In this document: positions 1-13,931 of the stretch, in pieces
Numbering within the stretch: the stretch's first letter is position 1
Layout of the letters: every line of letters starts with the position of its first letter
DNA from: Seriola aureovittata
Lineage: Eukaryota > Chordata > Actinopteri > Carangiformes > Carangidae
Assembly: GCF_021018895.1 (NCBI RefSeq)
Contig: NC_079382.1
Span: 12,450,001 to 12,514,000 of the forward strand
DNA: 64,000 nt
Direction of reading: 5' to 3'
The notes under the pieces: model-generated
What the model saw: the letters and a program-made list of their open reading frames with translations, nothing else
What the model was told of the DNA's origin: nothing
The model's database searches: none
Translations under genes and position numbers: made by a program

Positions 1-288
1 CACCGTGCCTGTGTGTAAATATAGCCCTTAAATGAGCGCCTGTGGCTCCAAAACCTGCAATTTTGACGCAGCCTTCAGCTTGACTGGTTGGGTGTTTGCC
101 CCAGTTGCCAAGGCAATGGGTGTGCAAGTGAGTGTTTCCTGGTGTGGTTCAGTTTGACCTTCCTATTGGGACAACTCTGAACCAATCATGTGTAAGAGAT
201 AGCCATCTGGTACGCAAGCTGCTGTTTGCTGTCCCGGTGAAATTGTCTTCAGGTTGATAAACAATGCTCACTTGTGACTTGACATAAA

Positions 289-524
289 ATTGTGAAAAAT
301 GTCCATTATATGTTCCTAAAGCCTAAAGGTGACAACTTAAAATGGCTTGTTTTGTCCGACCAGCAATCCAAAACCCGAAGAGATTAAATTTACTATAATG
401 TAAGACAAAGAAAAGCGGCAAATCCTCACAACTAAGCAGCTGGAACTGGGTAATATTTAGCTTTGTAGCTTGGAGAATGACTTTAACAATTAATCAATTA
501 TCCAAATAGTTGCAGATGGTTTGA
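289..524 (-). repeat. interspersed repeat, family A, copy 1
   Basis: The text AAAATGTCC...GGCTTGTTTTGTCCGACCAG, then TGTAAGACAAAGAAAAGC, GCAAATCCTCACA and a final TAGTTGCAG, is the reverse complement of the pattern in the copies at 8.5, 20.0 and 59.4 kb. I recognise it as a common percomorph-fish repeat ending in GGGCTGCAAC; its name was not checked. Confidence 0.6.
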
Positions 525-3500
525 GCTTTAACAATAAATAAATAAACGGAACAATATAAAACTCTCTCTTGTACATAGCTTTCACACTGGAACAGGAAAT
601 GCTACAAGACCAGTGCCAGCAGATACCACACAGCAGCTGTATACACTATGTGCTGTACTATGTACTAATCTCTATAGTGTGGTGTTTTTTTTTTGCAGTT
701 AGTATGTGTGAAATCAGCGTACTTATTTTATACCAACAGGAAATGGTGCACTGCTGCGTTAAACGAGAAAGAGAAAGTAAAGTGTGTTACAAAAGATTAT
801 TTTTAGTTTTTATTTGTCTTTTTGTTTACTTTACTAGATCTTTGTGGAGCTGTATCGCCATCATTTCAGAATTTATTTTTACCTTTTGCAGCTGTGAGTA
901 GCGCCTTCATTTCCTTTGTGGTTTCAGTTGTTGGACAATAGTGTGCCACAAGTGGGACACCAGTTTTGGAACGCCAGCGTCAATTAATCTTCACAAAGAG
1001 ACAGCAAATGGTTTTTCCAAAGATGTGATACTTATTTTCTGTTTTATGAGATATTCCTGGAACTGTCCCACAACTGGTTTTACTTATTCCAGCTGCGAGC
1101 AGCTCCTAATGTGTAATGCATTATAGGGTATTCGGTGCCTGACAGCAGCACACTTTAATACGTCTATAATCTGTATACTTACATCCTCAAAGACCTGCTT
1201 AGATTTAAGAGATATTGTAGAATTGGGACTCTTGTCTTTGCTGATAACTAGAGTGAAACGGCTCTGATCATAAGGTCAGAAGCCTGTAGGTGGCGACAGT
1301 TAAGTAATAGTAAAAAAGAGGTGATGCATTATCTCTGCTGTTTTATCTCAGCCTCATACGTCAAGAACGTGAACTCACACCTTCTCTCTGTCTCTTTTCC
1401 TCTCTCTTTTTCTCTCTCTCTTTCTGACACACATGTATGACATAGAAAGACCTGATCAATCTCCTCAATCAACTCCATTGATCTGCCCTAAGTGGCTGTG
1501 TGTGTCTGAATCGATCAGTAAGTGGACATGATGGCTGCTCTGGAAGGGCATAACAAGAAAAAGATCCTACATTCGGGCCCCGGCCAGACTGCTAGGGGCC
1601 TCTTAGCCTTTCTTTACTTTGAGACCAGAAGGAATGAGTCTGAATCCTTGTCTGGGCTGCAGGGCAGCTGGGAAACTGGGCTTCACATGATTACAGTACT
1701 GCTTCTTACATGCTGTTTATATGCCGTGTACAGCAAGTCACTAAGCAAAATGAACTCAGTGACTCTGATTCTGATTCATTTAGATTTTTGGTGTTGGCAG
1801 TGAATGAGTGCGCCATGTTAACATGCAAGTTAGAAGATTGACGGATTTAGGAGAGTTTTGTGTGTGATGTGTTTTTTTGGTATCCAGAGTGTGTCACTGC
1901 TGGTTTCCATTTTCATGATTTCATTCACACATTTTAGGGCAACGGCATATTGACCTAAATATTAACCATACCTTGGCACATCAGCGTTGTAGTGGCCACA
2001 ACCAGAATTGGGTCTCACATTATAAAATGCTGTTAATGAGCTCTTTATGAACTTATGAAAGGATCTTTTAGGACCTATTTGTCTGTACGAAATGCTTAGT
2101 GAAATTTGAGAGGATTCAGATGAGACTGAACTCTTGCATAACAGCTTTTTTGGATTTTCTTTTTTTTTTGGGATATATCTTCACACACATTTCCTCACAT
2201 ACAGAAACACGCTCATCATCATTGTGTAGTCCATGTGTAAATCCAGATTAGCAGATGATAATTCGCTGTAGGGGGAAGATGTGATGTATAAACCAGCAAG
2301 GCCTCATTAAAAGACAGACATGAAAATCTGGTGATGTGGCCCACAGCCCAGCGGCACACGGTCCTACTGTACACAGAAATTAATGCTCACAGATAACATA
2401 CACGCACACTTAATCTTAAAGGAAAGATATATTAAATTTGCTATTTTTATGGTTTTAAATTGTTTGCTCTCTCTTTCTCTCTCTCCTATGTGCTGACGAT
2501 GACACTGTTATCTTCAGGTAAGTCATATCTTTGTATCTATGACCTACATAACATCCTTATTATATCTCTCTTAGTTGATCCCAGATCAGACTTACTGCAT
2601 GCTAAAAATCCCCATAAAGCCTGCCACACATCGCAGTTCAGTTTTAGCCTGAATTAAATCGCATTACCTCTTATTTCCCTCTAAAAACTTAATCTCCTAG
2701 TTGCACCACCCATCTCCGTGTCATATTGTATGTATCCTATTACCTTTGTATTATTGGATATGATCCATGAATGCACTGACTCGATGGTGAAAAGGGGAGG
2801 TAGAAGAAAAGCAAGTGATTATATCTGTGAACAGGATTTTAGGTTGTAAGGGGATAGAGGTCCCAGGCTTATGTAGATAGGATGCACTGATATTGTCCCA
2901 AAACAAGCCACAGTGTAATTCAGAGGTGAGATCTTATAATCTGTCTCAGCACGTATACAAGAGCTATGATGATGTCATGTGAATGGAAATGATCTTTTTC
3001 AGGCACCCCATCATGTTTTTTCTCTCATATGATGTGTATGGAGGAGTCAGATTTTTCCAATTCCAGGTTCCTTATCGTTGCATGTCTAACTGTTCGTGTT
3101 TTAGAAGCATTATGTTTGCTACAGCAAGCTGAGTCCTTATCTGTGTGTGTTGTTTAGTTTTATCTTGCACTGACGCAGAGCTCACTGCACACAGAAACAA
3201 CATGTCACGTGTCGTCCTGCACTGAATATGATAGAGGATGTGCAGTACACTGGGTTACTGACTGACATTTAAGATAAGATATTGTCTTTGTGTCTAATAT
3301 GCAGCGCCGGTCATGATTCAGCCCAATGATAGTGTTTTATCTGCGGACAAAGACTGTATTTTGGAGAATAACAACAGTGGTCAGCTGGCATTCCTCTGAA
3401 TACAGTCTTTATATGCTACAGTCAGAGACTGCCATTTACCCAGACGAGTGCTGCCACGTCCTACATTTCTGAGGTGACATCAGACATCACAGCTTGAACA

Positions 3501-4561
3501 AAAGGAAGAGGAATTAAACATCAGAATATAGACAGTAGTTACAACCAAGATTCTGCATAAACATAAACCCTTAAAACAAAGGGATGTCTACTTGCAGACC
3601 TTGTCATCAGCTGCACGTCTGCTGATTGCGACCACCTCAACCAAAGTGTGATTTCTGGTTCCCTTTTTGAATTTAAATACATTTTACATGTGAAATTATC
3701 CAGTATTCCGCAAGAAAAGAAGAAAAGATTATAGAAAAGGAGGAAAATATGTACAGTTGTTCCTTAACCATCTCGCTACCATTCTGGTTTATGTTTTCAC
3801 CCCTTGAAGAGGCCCTCACTTCCAGGTTAGGAAACAGGGAATTAAAAATCTTCACAGTTGCAAAATGTTGGAAATCCTGCCCAGATTTGACATATACTGT
3901 ATAAATAAGAGACCTGAAAATATTTTCTTCCACAATGATTATGATTTACCACTTGGATTCATTTGGGAGTATAAGTGTCTCTGTTACTTGACTGTTTACT
4001 GTAACCTAACCTGATATTAATACTAACAAAGTTCAGTGGCTTGCACTGACATGATAATATCATATATCATAATTTATGAGCCAATAATCTTAATTCTATT
4101 GGTTTAGAACAGGGAAAGGAAATCCACCTCTCTGTTCCACCACCTCCGCTTTGCGAGAGCAGTGAGTAGGCAGACCCCAAAGTGTTTCCTCGGTGCCAAG
4201 GGGTTTATGGTGAAGTTTAAAGTTAAAGCCATTTTGAGTGAAGCCGCAGCCAATTAAGGTGAAGGTTTGATGAAGTCAGACTTTAGTGTCTGGTCTGGTG
4301 GGTTTATTCATGGGTTTGTGTGTGTTTTTAATTGCTGATTATTTCCAGGGTTGTGTTTTTGTGGCATTCTCATTTTATCCACTCACCCTTGCAGAGGGGC
4401 TTCACATCACTCACACAGTCACATGTAGACACACACACACACACACACCAATCAGCCAGTAATTGGTGACATCTGGTTGAGGCAGACATCTCATAGCCTT
4501 CAAGCCGTATTGTGGGTGGGATTATCCATAACTCATGGGTGTACATAAATACACATACTGT

Positions 4562-4564
<3 letters not shown>

Positions 4565-4628
<64 letters not shown>
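4565..4628. repeat. (CA)32 microsatellite
   Basis: Uninterrupted CA dinucleotides, with a shorter CA run at 4430-4449 nearby. Confidence 0.95.
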
Positions 4629-4632
<4 letters not shown>

Positions 4633-5399
4633 TACACTCAATTAACTCTTGATTAGTACATCTTTTCCATCTTTTCCAACATAATTTTCTACTCACTCAC
4701 TCTTAGCTTTTGTGTGATTTTCATTCACTGCTTCTCATATCAATTACAGTTTTTTGTCATAGTAATATTGTAAGGGCACTAAAGCCCAGACCTGTGCAGT
4801 CGGTTCTCAGGTAGGGTGATCTACAGTAAGAACTGGTGACGTCGTTCTCCTTGTGGTTGCACTAGATGTAAACAGCTGCTAAACACTGAAAGGCAAATGG
4901 TATTTTGACTTGACAGTGTTTCCACAGTCTGTGAGTGAGTCACTATTTATGTCTCCCATCTGTGTGACTCTTCTGGTCATTCGGAGTGGCCAACGTGGAG
5001 AGGTTGGGATGCACCAAGCTTGTAGCTGTTTCTGATAACAAACAGTTGAATTGTGGGGATTAAAGCGATTATATTTGATCAGCGGACAATGGCTCGGCCT
5101 CAAGCCGGGGCCCCCTGCCTCACTCTGAACTGCTGACTGCCCAGATTCTCTACAATCACAATCCTCGACAAGGCTCACGCTCTTCTGTGTGTGTTTGTAT
5201 AATTTAGTTTTTATTTTTGCCTTCCCTAATAAGCACATACATCTTATTTAAACTGATTTGTATACTAAATATGTATTAATATATATGCATGTGTGTGTGC
5301 CTTTTATATTAAGGAGACCAATCAAGAGGCTTGTGGGTGACAGCAGCTTTAGGAGTTTTAGTTTGACGCTGAGCTCCTACCTCTACCTCTTAATACGGA

Positions 5400-5808
5400 T
5401 AGGGCGGAGAGATGGGGGGTAGCCTGGTAAAGAGATATTCAGAGATGCAGAGAGAGAGAGGGAGAGAGAGGGGAAGCAGAGTGAGGGGGTCACAAAGCAG
5501 TTTCCTGCGGTGTAGAAGTTGGCTATCTGCCACTCAGAGCATGTGCATGTGTGGATGTGTGCGCAAGGGGAGACTATGAGGGAGGGAGATGGCGAGAGAG
5601 GCAACGGGAGAGGGGAGTGTATGTGTCAGGATCTGTGTGTCCGTGTGTGAACGCTTTGACTGAGCGGTGTAGAGAAAGAGGGAGAGAGGGAGAGGGGGAG
5701 AGGAAAGGAGGGAAAGAAAGAGGAAAATCAGGAAACAGTGAGAAGGAGAAAGAAGGAAGAAACCAGTGTTTTTTTCTTGTGGATAAATGGGGAAATAAGA
5801 GAAAAGCC
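5400..5808 (+). promoter_or_regulatory. purine-rich candidate 5' UTR / promoter region
   Basis: Long GA-rich runs (for example around 5450-5475, 5575-5615 and 5670-5760) lead directly to the MFCLK start and its donor. No TATA box is visible. I infer a leader or promoter region only from its position and composition; it could also be a simple purine tract. Confidence 0.3.
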
Positions 5809-5824
5809 ATGTTCTGTCTGAAAG
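5809..5824 (+). CDS. nhsl1: candidate alternative first coding exon of nhsl1 (5 codons)
   Basis: An ATG in the context gccATGt opens five codons, MFCLK, followed by one base and a consensus donor gtaagt at 5825-5830. The carried base has the same phase as the shared second exon, so splicing would give [14 protein letters not shown]. The preceding 400 bases are strongly purine-rich and unlike the AT-rich surroundings, as a 5' UTR could be. The reading frame also stays open upstream to about 5551, so a longer N-terminus cannot be excluded. The product would be 1,577 residues with a cysteine at position 3. The exon is too short to prove by sequence alone; it rests on ATG, phase and donor quality. 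Confidence 0.42.
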
Positions 5825-7938
5825 GTAAGTGTGTGTGTGTGTGTGTGTGTCTGTCTTGGTGTGAGACTTTTCCCCCAAACTTTCTGAGACAAAGAAAAGT
5901 TGAACTCCATCTCTGTCCTCTGTGTGGAAAGTAATCTCTGTCACAGCGGCTTCCTCTTCTCAGTATCCGTCCTCATGTGTTTTTCTTTAGTGAAGGAAAC
6001 CTTCCTTCTTTCGCTCTTTAATCATTTTTTCCTTTGTTCTTTCTCTCTGTCTCTGACTCATTTAGGTTCACTGACTTTAAATCCTACCTCTCCTTTTCCT
6101 CTGTGTGCTTTTTAATCACTCATCTTCTCAGTTCTTTGACTCTGGGGGGGACGGGGACATAAAGAGGTACCAGTTTTGAAACCCTAAAATGCAACTCGCT
6201 TTACGGGCTTTGGGTTTGCTTTCTCGAACTTGGGAGTGTATTTTAGCAGAGACGAGTGATGTGTGTGTAATTGTGTTTCTGAGTGTGTGTTGTCCACAGT
6301 AACAGCTGGCGGAGCAGCAGTTGCTGGGCTGCTGTCCTGCAGAGTGGGGCCATGTGTTGGCTATTACTTGACCGACCAGTTAAAGTGCGATATGGGGAAA
6401 ACTGGTTCCTCTTTTACTGGCAGACGCTTTTTGCATTTTTGGTCTTAGCAACTTCGGTCAGTGCTGCTATGCTGCATTATAGTGTACGCTCCTGACTCAA
6501 GCTCTTCTTTCCCTCTTTGTTTGTTTATACACACATAAACACACACTAACTTCACCATCAGCATAAAACCAGAAAAACCTGCAACACTGGTGTTGACATC
6601 AGGGGTTTCCATCACTTTTTTGTTTGACTTTTCACTTTTTTGACTGTTGATGAACTGATGAAAAAAGATTGTCTTGGCATCTTCACACTTGTAACTTACA
6701 AGGTTCCTTGTTCAGTTATTGAATATATAGTTAATTGGTAACATCCCAGTCATGTGCTGAAAAGTAGAGGAAAAAAAACTAGATTCCTCTGAGTATACAT
6801 TTATTGATGTGTGGATCAGGTTTCATTCTATATTTTGTTGTATTAGTTGTTTTAAAGAATAACTTTGGATATTGTAACTTGGCTTAGTTTGCTGTTGTAA
6901 TGTCCAGCAAGAGTCATCCAACATTATATTGAGCACAAAACAAACTCTTCAAATCCAGGAAATAACCTAAGATTTGGAAAACCTGTGGATTTTCTAAGTT
7001 GAAAAATATGTGAGAACTCCAGGCCCACAACTGCAGTGAAAGGCGAAAAAAGAAAAAAAGGTGCTCAGCTGCGTCTTACTCAGCGGTTCAAACTGCTCTT
7101 ATCTCAGAAATGAGGGAGTAATTCTTATTGTGAAACCACAGCATTTTCTCTTTCTGTAGCCTGTAGATTTATGACTGGAGATGAGGTAATATAAACTGAA
7201 CACTGCAACTATTTGTGGCAATGTCCCAGTTCATCAGCTGTACGCAGTAATTTATATTGTCAGTTACACAGTTTCCACACTGTGCGACTCTGGTCAGACT
7301 TGGAATATGGAGCGAAACAGATGTGGGAATTGTGTTGGAGAGGAAATTCAGTTTCGTTCGATTAAGTAATTTAGTATTTTTAAACAAGATTATCAGGTTT
7401 AATAATTTAATGTTCAACTTTCGGTGCTTAATCTTGACCAACCAAAGGGTAGCAGGAAGGTCTTCTTCCCTCTTCTTCCCTGTTCCCTCAGTAATACTTG
7501 ATGTAAATATTGTTAAATGTTTTAAAGTTGCCAAACTGTAACTAAATAGACGATTTGTTTCCCCACATCAACTGCAGTTAAAAACAAAAAACTGGTTTGG
7601 GTTTCCATCTTCAAAAGACATGACAAACTGACCCAAATTCTGTGATCCGACCAGTAGATTGCCAGTAACTGAATGTCTGCTTATGTTATGATTTAAACAA
7701 GCCCCCTCAGTTGGGTTTGCCAACTCTAAGGCAGATGTGACACATTTTCAGTCCATGTTCCTTCACATCCAGCTGTGGCCAGAGTGGAATCTCATCTGTT
7801 TTGACCACACACTCACTCAGTCCCCTACCCCCCCTACTCAGAGTAAAGCCTTGCATTTTAGTGTAAGCCCTTTTGCAAGCCAGCCAGACCACTTGGTGTG
7901 GCTTTTGGTACGTTACATAAGTTATTTCTGCACTTGAG

Positions 7939-7958
7939 CCCCCCCCCCCCCCCCCCCC
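7939..7958. repeat. poly-C homopolymer (20 bases)
   Basis: Twenty consecutive C; assembly length may be unreliable. Confidence 0.9.
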
Positions 7959-8469
7959 AAAACAGTAGACATAAGAAGGGAATGAGTAGGGATTACTTGG
8001 AGCAATTTTTGGAAAGCTCGTTCTCAGTCAAATTGGAGGTTCCCTGCGGTGTGAGCGGTATAGAAATGCAGCGTTTCTGTCCATGTCAAGTGAATATAAG
8101 CCCTGTCGAGCACAAACATCGCTGAGAGTCCATTCGACCTCCTTGTTGTAAGGTCAGTTAAGGGCACCTCGGGCCATGTTCAATCTGTAAAAACATGTCT
8201 TTGGCTGAGTGGAACTTGGTCCAATGTTCCCTGGTTTGTTTTCAACCACTATGATTGCAGCTCACTCAGATGTGTGAGCATTATAGTGGCTTCAGATGTT
8301 TTGGATGTGGGCAACAGTTGAGGGGGAAGTGCAGATGTGTCAATTCAGCCAGATGCTCCAACGAATAAGCGCGTACTTGGATCATCCAGTTGAATAAGTT
8401 TTGTCTAATTCAGTCATTATGGGAAGCATTCTAAGGCATACGCTTGTAATGGATGAACTATGAACAGCG

Positions 8470-8738
8470 TAATCTTTAGGTAATTTTTCAAGCAATAATG
8501 CCAAACGTTCACTGGTTCTAGCCTCTCATATGAGAGAATTTGTTCCTTTATTCTGTTTTATATCACTGCAAACTGAATATGTCACTTTCAAACAAGACAT
8601 TTGAAGACAACAACTTCTGATAAGTATTTTTCACAATATTTTAAATATAAAACAGATCAATAAATTGGTTAATTGTGGAAATAAACAGCAGATTAAACGA
8701 TAGTTGAAATAGTTTTGAAATAGTTTGTTGCAGCCCTG
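8470..8738 (+). repeat. interspersed repeat, family A, copy 2
   Basis: Landmarks are TTTTTCAAGCAATAATGCC, TTCACTGGTTCTAGCCTCTC, AACTGAATAT, AAACAAGACATTTGAAGAC and the end GTTTGTTGCAGCCCTG. They match copy 1 in reverse orientation and copy 5 directly. The copy is decayed and partly deleted in the middle. Confidence 0.6.
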
Positions 8739-9278
8739 GAAAACAATAAGGTAGCATTTTATCAATTTGAAATCCAGAATTAAATTGGTCTATCAAATTC
8801 TTTTGAATTCTTTCTCTTTTTTTTATTTTTTTATTAAATAACTAAAACTCAATGAGATGAGCAAGATATTACATTTTGATTAAATGACTTTCCAAGAGCT
8901 TGTAAACCAGGCAAAAACTAATTTTTTCATCATGGCAATTACAGAATTATTGTTAATTAGTTAGAGCCGATACAGTCCTGTCGCTTTCAATGTTTGTCAA
9001 TTTCACCAGAGAAAGTGACTCTCAACTCCAGCCAAAAATGAGAAGCTGCTATCTGAACCTCCACAACACAGTGTCCCTCATTCCAGCCTGATGTAGTGGC
9101 ATTTACGCATGTGTGTGTTATACGGACACGTGCTGGAGCTTGTTTTGAAAATGTATGTTTTAAAGGATCTTTTTATTTAATTTTTAATTGAAAAACATAG
9201 TGAATCTATGAAGATGTTTGCAAGCATCCTTCTATTCTTGTGTGAGACCTGCACGTGTGTGAACTGAATTCCAGGAGA

Positions 9279-9360
9279 GTGTGTGTGTGTGTGTCTGTGT
9301 GTGTGTTTGTGTGTGTCTGTGTGTGTGTTTGTGTGTGTCTGTGTGTGTCTGTGTGTCTGT

Positions 9361-9405
<45 letters not shown>

Positions 9406-9408
9406 CGC
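9279..9408. repeat. interrupted TG microsatellite (TG with CTG/TTG interruptions)
   Basis: TG dinucleotides with regularly spaced TCTG and TTTG interruptions in the first two thirds, then a pure run ending in GCGTGCGC. The interruptions suggest an old array with local duplications. Confidence 0.93.
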
Positions 9409-10959
9409 CATCACACACTTGGGATGGCAGCAGGAGCTTGGTGTGGGTTTTTCTCTGGGGCAGCCGTGTTACCGGACAGCTAAACCTATATTTAACCTCA
9501 ACTCTGTCAAGGCATTTCACTTTGGATTCTTACCACTTATCCTACACATCAGATACGAAATGACTTTGGATAGAGCAGCACAGTTACGTATGGACAAACA
9601 TGGATGAGTGAGAACCATTTATCTCTTATTAAAGCAGAAAAATTTGATTATTGTCCAGTTCTTGCCTCATTTCAAGATCTTAATAATTTTCAGCTACAAT
9701 TAATTTTAATGTTTTCATATTACCAGTTTACCATACAATACCATAAGTTTTAGCATTTTTAACCCTTGAGAGTAAATAGCATACCCCACAATTTACATGT
9801 ACTGCTTCACATTTATATGTGTATTCATGATTGGTAGTGAATAATATTTCATCATGTTGGAGGGAGGAGGACAAATCACAGTCACAGATGCTTATGACTT
9901 TTCAGAAATCACAGCTACATACCAAGGTATCATCACGTTATTTTTGGCAACCTCATTAAAGTTATCCCTTGTTAACCTATTTGAACTTGTAAGAGAACAG
10001 TCCGTCAATAACCAGCGCACCTGTGTTGTGTGTATGGAGAGACCGTGACCTCTTGACCTGAGGCTGACCCATTACCTGCCCTCTGGCCTTGTGGGTAGTG
10101 GAGTTGATGGATGTTCTCACACTCGATGTGGCAGGCTGCTTATCTCCAGTGGAGGGAAAGGGAGGAGCAGGGAGGACAGCAGAATAGGTCATTTGAACTT
10201 ACCTGTAATAAATACTGTCATTCTGAGATATTAGTATGTCTATACATTTTGATCCTAGCAAACAGGTCCAATGTGTACAGACTTATAAGACAAATCCAGA
10301 TATAGAAATTGTGAAAGTTACCTAAAACCAGAAATCAAGTCTAGCTGTGACTCTTGTAGACCAAGCGCACTTCACACAGCTGTCAGGCAGTGAGCAGTTG
10401 ATATTTACTATTAAAAATAACACTGAATTTCAGGAATATACACCATATGATACAAACTTGTAAATTAGAATAGACTTTAAGAGGGATCTCTGGGCAGGAT
10501 GTTGACCTCCTGTAAACAAGTAACACCCTTCCAAAAGAGAAGGAGATTTCTGGTCTTGATAGGTGAACAATAGATGGTGAAGTTCCAGTTGCCTGTGAAT
10601 GGACCTTGTCACGAACCTTTTGTCTTCTGAAAAGAACTTAGTGGTTTTTTTGGGAAAATTTATAAATGCCTAAAAGTCAGTAATTGGGTCTAACTGCATT
10701 TTGATCTGAAGACAAGTGAAGTTTTTTTGTAGGCAAATGTTAATCTGTGATGTTTCCAGGGACAAAGGTGGAAAAGTATTGTTGTGAGTGAAGTTTGAGA
10801 AGACAATGGCCGACTCCCTGTGGATGAGGGGATGACTTCCCCAGACAGAGGGCTAACTCAGCATGCAGGTGCTCCTCTCACTCCATTCAGACCTACACAT
10901 ATCCATGGTTACCATTGTCCCTTTCTCAAAGCCTTCCGCTTCGGCTTCCCCCTCCTCAT

Positions 10960-11096
<137 letters not shown>

Positions 11097-11225
11097 CTTA
11101 TGTGCATGCGTGAGTATTCATAGACACAGGAGAGTTTATATACACTAGAGCATGTAAACACACTTGTACCGGCATACACAATAGATACTGTCCCAACTTG
11201 AACCCAGCATGGCTGTTACAACTGG

Positions 11226-11227
<2 letters not shown>

Positions 11228-11312
<85 letters not shown>
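11228..11312. repeat. (CA)42 microsatellite
   Basis: A second pure CA array only 135 bases after the previous one, in the same orientation. Confidence 0.97.
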
Positions 11313-11313
<1 letters not shown>

Positions 11314-11916
11314 CTCCTGACTAGTAATAATCCCCATTCATGGTCAGTGGGCTGTGAGAGTCTGACCCCCGTGCATGCTGTGCTTAGGCAAAACCTGAAC
11401 ATTCACAGCCAACTAATACACATACATACAAATTTGTCCTGCATGTGTGTGTGTGTACATTGATGCATGACTGTCACCACCAGAAACATGCATGTACCTG
11501 CATGTAAAATGCCAATAATGTATGTTTGTCTGTGTGTCCCTGTAAAAACACCCCCTGTCGTGATGTTATGATGCCAATATGTGCGTAGGTCTGCATGACA
11601 GTAGCACCCCTGATGTTGTGACCTGGATGACCCACTGTGCCTATGTATTTATGGATGTAGGGCAACAACAGTGTTAAGTGCAATTTAGGCACAATCTTTT
11701 GGCTTGCCCAGTGTGTGTGCGTCTGTGTGCGTGCGCGCGTGCATGTGTACAGTGGTTTGTCCATTATGTTCTGTGTGTGGGTGTGTGAGTGAGTGAGTGC
11801 AGTGGTTTGGTTTTGTAATCAGCTTGTGTGTTGGCTGACTCACAGGGCTGTGGAAATGATAACCATCGGTAATGGCTGTTTTAGCCTCTGGCTATCTGCT
11901 CAGGCTTTGGCAAGTT

Positions 11917-11918
<2 letters not shown>

Positions 11919-11959
<41 letters not shown>
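11919..11959. repeat. (CA)20 microsatellite
   Basis: Pure CA run, the third CA array within 1 kb. Confidence 0.95.
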
Positions 11960-11963
<4 letters not shown>

Positions 11964-12820
11964 TCTCTCCCTGTTCCCCCAAAAGTTGCAATAGATTTAT
12001 GAGTAGACCTTTTTAAGTATTACATATACATATAGATTATTTACTCTGGTGTATGTATGTGTGTTTTGTGGTGCAGGTATTAGCCACCACCAGAGGGAGA
12101 CATTTGCTTTTAGTACTAAAGTACTTCTTTCTCCCTTTTCAATTTTTTCTTTTTAAAAATTCAATTAAATATCTCAATTTCCATCTGGAGGCTGAACTTT
12201 TATTAGCTAAGGTACCATCAGTGTTATTATCCAGTCTTAAGTTTTGTCCTGTCCTATCCTCCGCTGGTCTCCAGCCTATTAATCTGAGTATATCATTAAG
12301 ATCAGCCTACCTCACAGCCAAGCTGATTAAGTATCATACACACTCATACACACCCTCACCTGGCAGGTTAGTCAGAGGTTTTTGCCACTCATGACTACTC
12401 TCATCGTGCTAATCTGTGTCTATCTCCTGGTTATCTTCTGGTGTCTGCTGCGCTTCCGTCTGTTTGTGTTTGACTGTCAGGTATTACCTCTCTCTCCATC
12501 TGTGTCTCACTCTCTGCTCTTCTGCAACTTTAACTTCAATTAAATTTGTCAAAGCCTAAAAACTTATATTCACAGGATGTGTTTTGTTCACTTCAAAGCA
12601 TCATTGTGCACATGTTTCCAACTGGATCTGTGCTTCAGAACACCAATCAGGGGAGAGTAAACACGAGGCAATAGTTTGATATTTGGCCCACATGCTGCTT
12701 TAGTTTGCGTCACCCAAGTTAACCAGCTGACACACACCACACCAAGTCTTCTTGAACTTCCACACATTTGAGCACTGGAGGTGATGTAGTTAATTATCCA
12801 CAGCCTGGTGTCCATCTGTG

Positions 12821-12824
12821 TTGT

Positions 12825-12867
<43 letters not shown>

Positions 12868-12882
12868 TGTATGTATGTGTGT
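12821..12882. repeat. TG/TATG microsatellite
   Basis: TG run with ATG interruptions near the right end. Confidence 0.9.
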
Positions 12883-13559
12883 CTGACACAATCAGGGGCG
12901 AGGGGTCGGAGGCTGGATAATCTGGGTTTACAGATTAGAACAGCAGCGTTGAGGAGCAGAGGAAAGAGGGAGGAGGAGGATTTGAGAGGAAAGGCCATGT
13001 GGAAGCCACTGGACAATGTCGCTGCTCTGTCTCATATGGATGGAGGAGGAAGGAGGATGTTCTTAGATGCTGCAAACTTGTCTGAACACTATTTCAGAAG
13101 GTCTAATTTTTCTAACCTCATCTCTAATTTATCAAATAAGGCGCTTACCATCTTTGGACAGGAACTCACTTAAAATGATGGGATGGTTTTATGACTTTTT
13201 TTTTTTGGATCCTCTTTTGCACAATTTGTGGTGGATGCTTCTGGGTCATTGCAAAGGACAAAAGCATGCTGTAACCACAGGTATTTCCAATAAGGCACTG
13301 CCCTTTGTTTTTAAACCTTATTTTTGAATCTTTGGAGTATTTTTGAAATTTCTTGTGGTCATTCGTGGGGGTCAGAATTCCTGTTTTTGCAAGCTGCCAG
13401 GGTGTCCACCAGACAGCCAACTGACAGTCATGCAGGATATTTTTTGTACAAGATAATAGCCTTATGCTGCAATAGTTCTTTGGAATATTTGTTTTGGAAT
13501 TGAATCTTGTAATCTAACACTGTGCACACCCTGCCTTTGTCAGGCAAATCAATGCAAGT

Positions 13560-13931
13560 CAATAGGATCCCCTGAGAGGGAGAGGAAGGACAAAAACAGA
13601 AGGAGGAGATTGAGGAGGAGAAGAGGGGGATTGGGTCCCCTGTGGGTTGCAAAAACCTCCAAACCTCTCTCCTGTCCTCCTAGAAAGAGAGGGGGAGGCC
13701 TATTGAGTGTTTGGGAGCAAGGGGGAGGCCTCCTACACACACACACACACACACACACACCCTTCACAGTCACCCCTCCATCCCAACACAAGTGGAAGGT
13801 CCAGAGAGAGAGAGAGAGACAGAGAGAGAGGGAGAGAGGGTCGTTCAAGAAAGAGGAGGAGTTGGGGGCTTGGGCCCTGAATAGAGCAGGGGAGGGTGGG
13901 TGGTGGAGGGGGGTTAAGATCTTAGCCTGCA
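13560..13931 (+). promoter_or_regulatory. GA-rich candidate 5' UTR / promoter before exon 1 (13.9 kb)
   Basis: The 370 bases before the 13932 ATG are G- and purine-rich, with GAGA runs at 13804-13840 and a short AC repeat at 13735-13760. This matches the composition of a leader but contains no recognisable TATA box or initiator. The assignment is inferred from position. Confidence 0.3.
13735..13760. repeat. (AC)13 microsatellite
   Basis: Short pure AC run within the GA-rich region upstream of the 13.9 kb candidate exon. Confidence 0.9.

Larger units (their letters stand above)
1..5399. other. non-coding DNA upstream of the candidate first exons
   Basis: No exon is supported. The stretch holds an old interspersed-repeat copy (289-524) and CA repeats at 4430-4449 and 4565-4628. 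It is either 5' flank of nhsl1 or an intron of a longer isoform whose first exon lies to the left. Confidence 0.5.

Noticed and set aside
569..901. 110-codon plus-strand frame with hydrophobic stretches
   Set aside because: AT-rich, no codon bias, no recognisable family and no splice context.
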